Shown here piece after piece: positions 63,196 through 64,000 of a stretch of DNA of 64,000 bases. The translations under genes were made by a program, and so were the position numbers. Origin of the DNA: Astropecten irregularis (Eukaryota; Echinodermata; Asteroidea; Paxillosida; Astropectinidae); the NCBI GenBank assembly GCA_963971285.1, contig OZ020248.1, positions 21,845,873 through 21,909,872 on the forward strand, read 5' to 3'. The notes under the pieces were generated by a model. The model was not told the origin of the DNA, searched no databases, and saw only the letters and a list, made by a program, of their open reading frames with translations. Each line of letters starts with the position of its first letter. Positions within the stretch are counted from its first letter, which is position 1.

Positions 63196-63738
63196 TCATG
63201 CAACACTGGAAGATGTCCATGAAATGGAGCTTTCTTTTAAAATGTTTGCTAAAAAACTAGATGTACTCATGAGCCTTCCCACAAATAGTGCTACATGCAC
63301 TGTAACATGACTTAACTTACTTCCTTCAGTCATGGGGAATGCCACAGAGTTATCTCTCATTCTCCGTAGGGACGAACTGCCATGCGATGTGCTAGGAGTC
63401 AACTGCAGCTCAGGTGAGGATGGTAGTGACGTTGATGGCCTGCTTTCAAGTTGGGGTGACTTGGAGCAGTGGCTCAATGGCTGTGATGACGAGCAATGAT
63501 GTTGGGAAGATGGCCTTATTTGTTCTCGAGTACGGCTTGGTGAATCCTCCTCCGATGATGATAGGTGGGGAGATGGGAAGCCCTCACGGGATGAAGATGG
63601 ATGGTGAGATGGATGATGAGATGGATGATGTTTCCCACCGCTGGAAGGACCACACAGTGTCTTCCGACCAGAGTATTTGCCTGTTCGTGGATGAGGCCTG
63701 GGTAGGGTGGCATGGCTGTGCATAGAACTGTCCTTCAA
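63196..63738 (-). CDS. Ser/Pro/His-rich low-complexity exon
   Basis: The 180-residue frame has HHPSHHPSHHPSSSREG, then alternating Ser-rich and Pro-rich segments and ends after PMTEGSKLSHVT. It is located upstream of the exons at 62.7-63.0 kb on the same strand and could be that gene's disordered N-terminal region. The HPSHHPSH part is a short 12-bp repeat. No domain. Confidence 0.35.
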   Translation of the reverse strand: MKDSSMHSHATLPRPHPRTGKYSGRKTLCGPSSGGKHHPSHHPSHHPSSSREGFPSPHLSSSEEDSPSRTREQIRPSSQHHCSSSQPLSHCSKSPQLESRPSTSLPSSPELQLTPSTSHGSSSLRRMRDNSVAFPMTEGSKLSHVTVHVALFVGRLMSTSSFLANILKESSISWTSSSVA

Positions 63739-64000
63739 ACTCTCCCCCTCTAACTCTTCAGGAGAATCTATAATTAAGATTGTGCCAAATTATCACACAC
63801 TTTTATTATCCATAATTCTAGTCTCACTGTCTGCATGTTGTAAAAGTTATCAAGATAATAGCTATACATGGTGTTACCGTGTACGCAGCAAGAATGAGGC
63901 CGGAGGACTCCTTGTGGCGTGTTTTCCCATTTATTTTGCACTCGAAACATGCATTGTAATATGCAGTACATGAAGTAGGTGAAACTAAGGATACAATTAC

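Overview
The window looks like nuclear DNA from an animal, most likely a marine invertebrate. Coding pieces are split by short GT-AG introns of about 80-520 bp, there are many TACATGTA-type motifs, and nearly every recognisable protein belongs to transposable elements or to repeat-like multicopy families known from amphioxus, echinoderms, hemichordates, molluscs and cnidarians. I favour a deuterostome such as amphioxus, but that is inference. There are no operons, no bacterial signals, no rRNA and no CRISPR array.

Layout. 0-6 kb: an inverted pair of tRNA-derived heads, a transposase-like relic, a DUF4806-like fragment and a degenerate LINE reverse transcriptase. 6.2-7 kb: a Myb/SANT-like gene with a convincing promoter (YY1, ETS and ZNF143-type motifs) but one internal stop. 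8-12 kb: a P/THAP9-like scrap, a 0.73 kb duplicated block, and a seven-exon DUF6589-like gene whose first exon holds a 36-bp coding minisatellite. 12-16 kb: unclassified fragments and a coiled-coil transposon gene. 16-32 kb: two copies of a kinase-containing segment (16.2-18.3 and 29.5-31.9 kb), with a gag-like fragment, a Penelope-like fragment and a P-like transposase relic between them. 32.6-38.6 kb: a clean tandem duplication of a 3.0 kb unit that carries a peptidase-like/kinase reading frame and the 3' end of a small spliced gene. 39-42.7 kb: upstream exons of that gene, including a duplicated 45-nt exon, then a second diverged set of the P-like/Ulp1-like modules in cyclically permuted order. 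43-50 kb: triplicated small exons, MULE-like and other transposase relics, and BEN-, MADF- and coiled-coil reading frames, all on the minus strand. 50.75-56.92 kb: a complete hAT transposon with perfect 19-bp ends, a perfect 8-bp target duplication and an uninterrupted two-exon ZBED/hAT transposase. 57-64 kb: further transposon gene pieces, a CR1/L2-like LINE 3' end, a well-preserved 302-bp MITE with a TTA target duplication, and a 127-bp tandem duplication.

The region is a nested mosaic of mobile DNA and local duplications. The hAT element and the MITE look youngest. The DUF6589-like gene, the hAT transposase, and the BEN and MADF reading frames are the coding regions least obviously broken. 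Splice sites were judged by eye from consensus and reading-frame continuity; no expression or homology search was possible.
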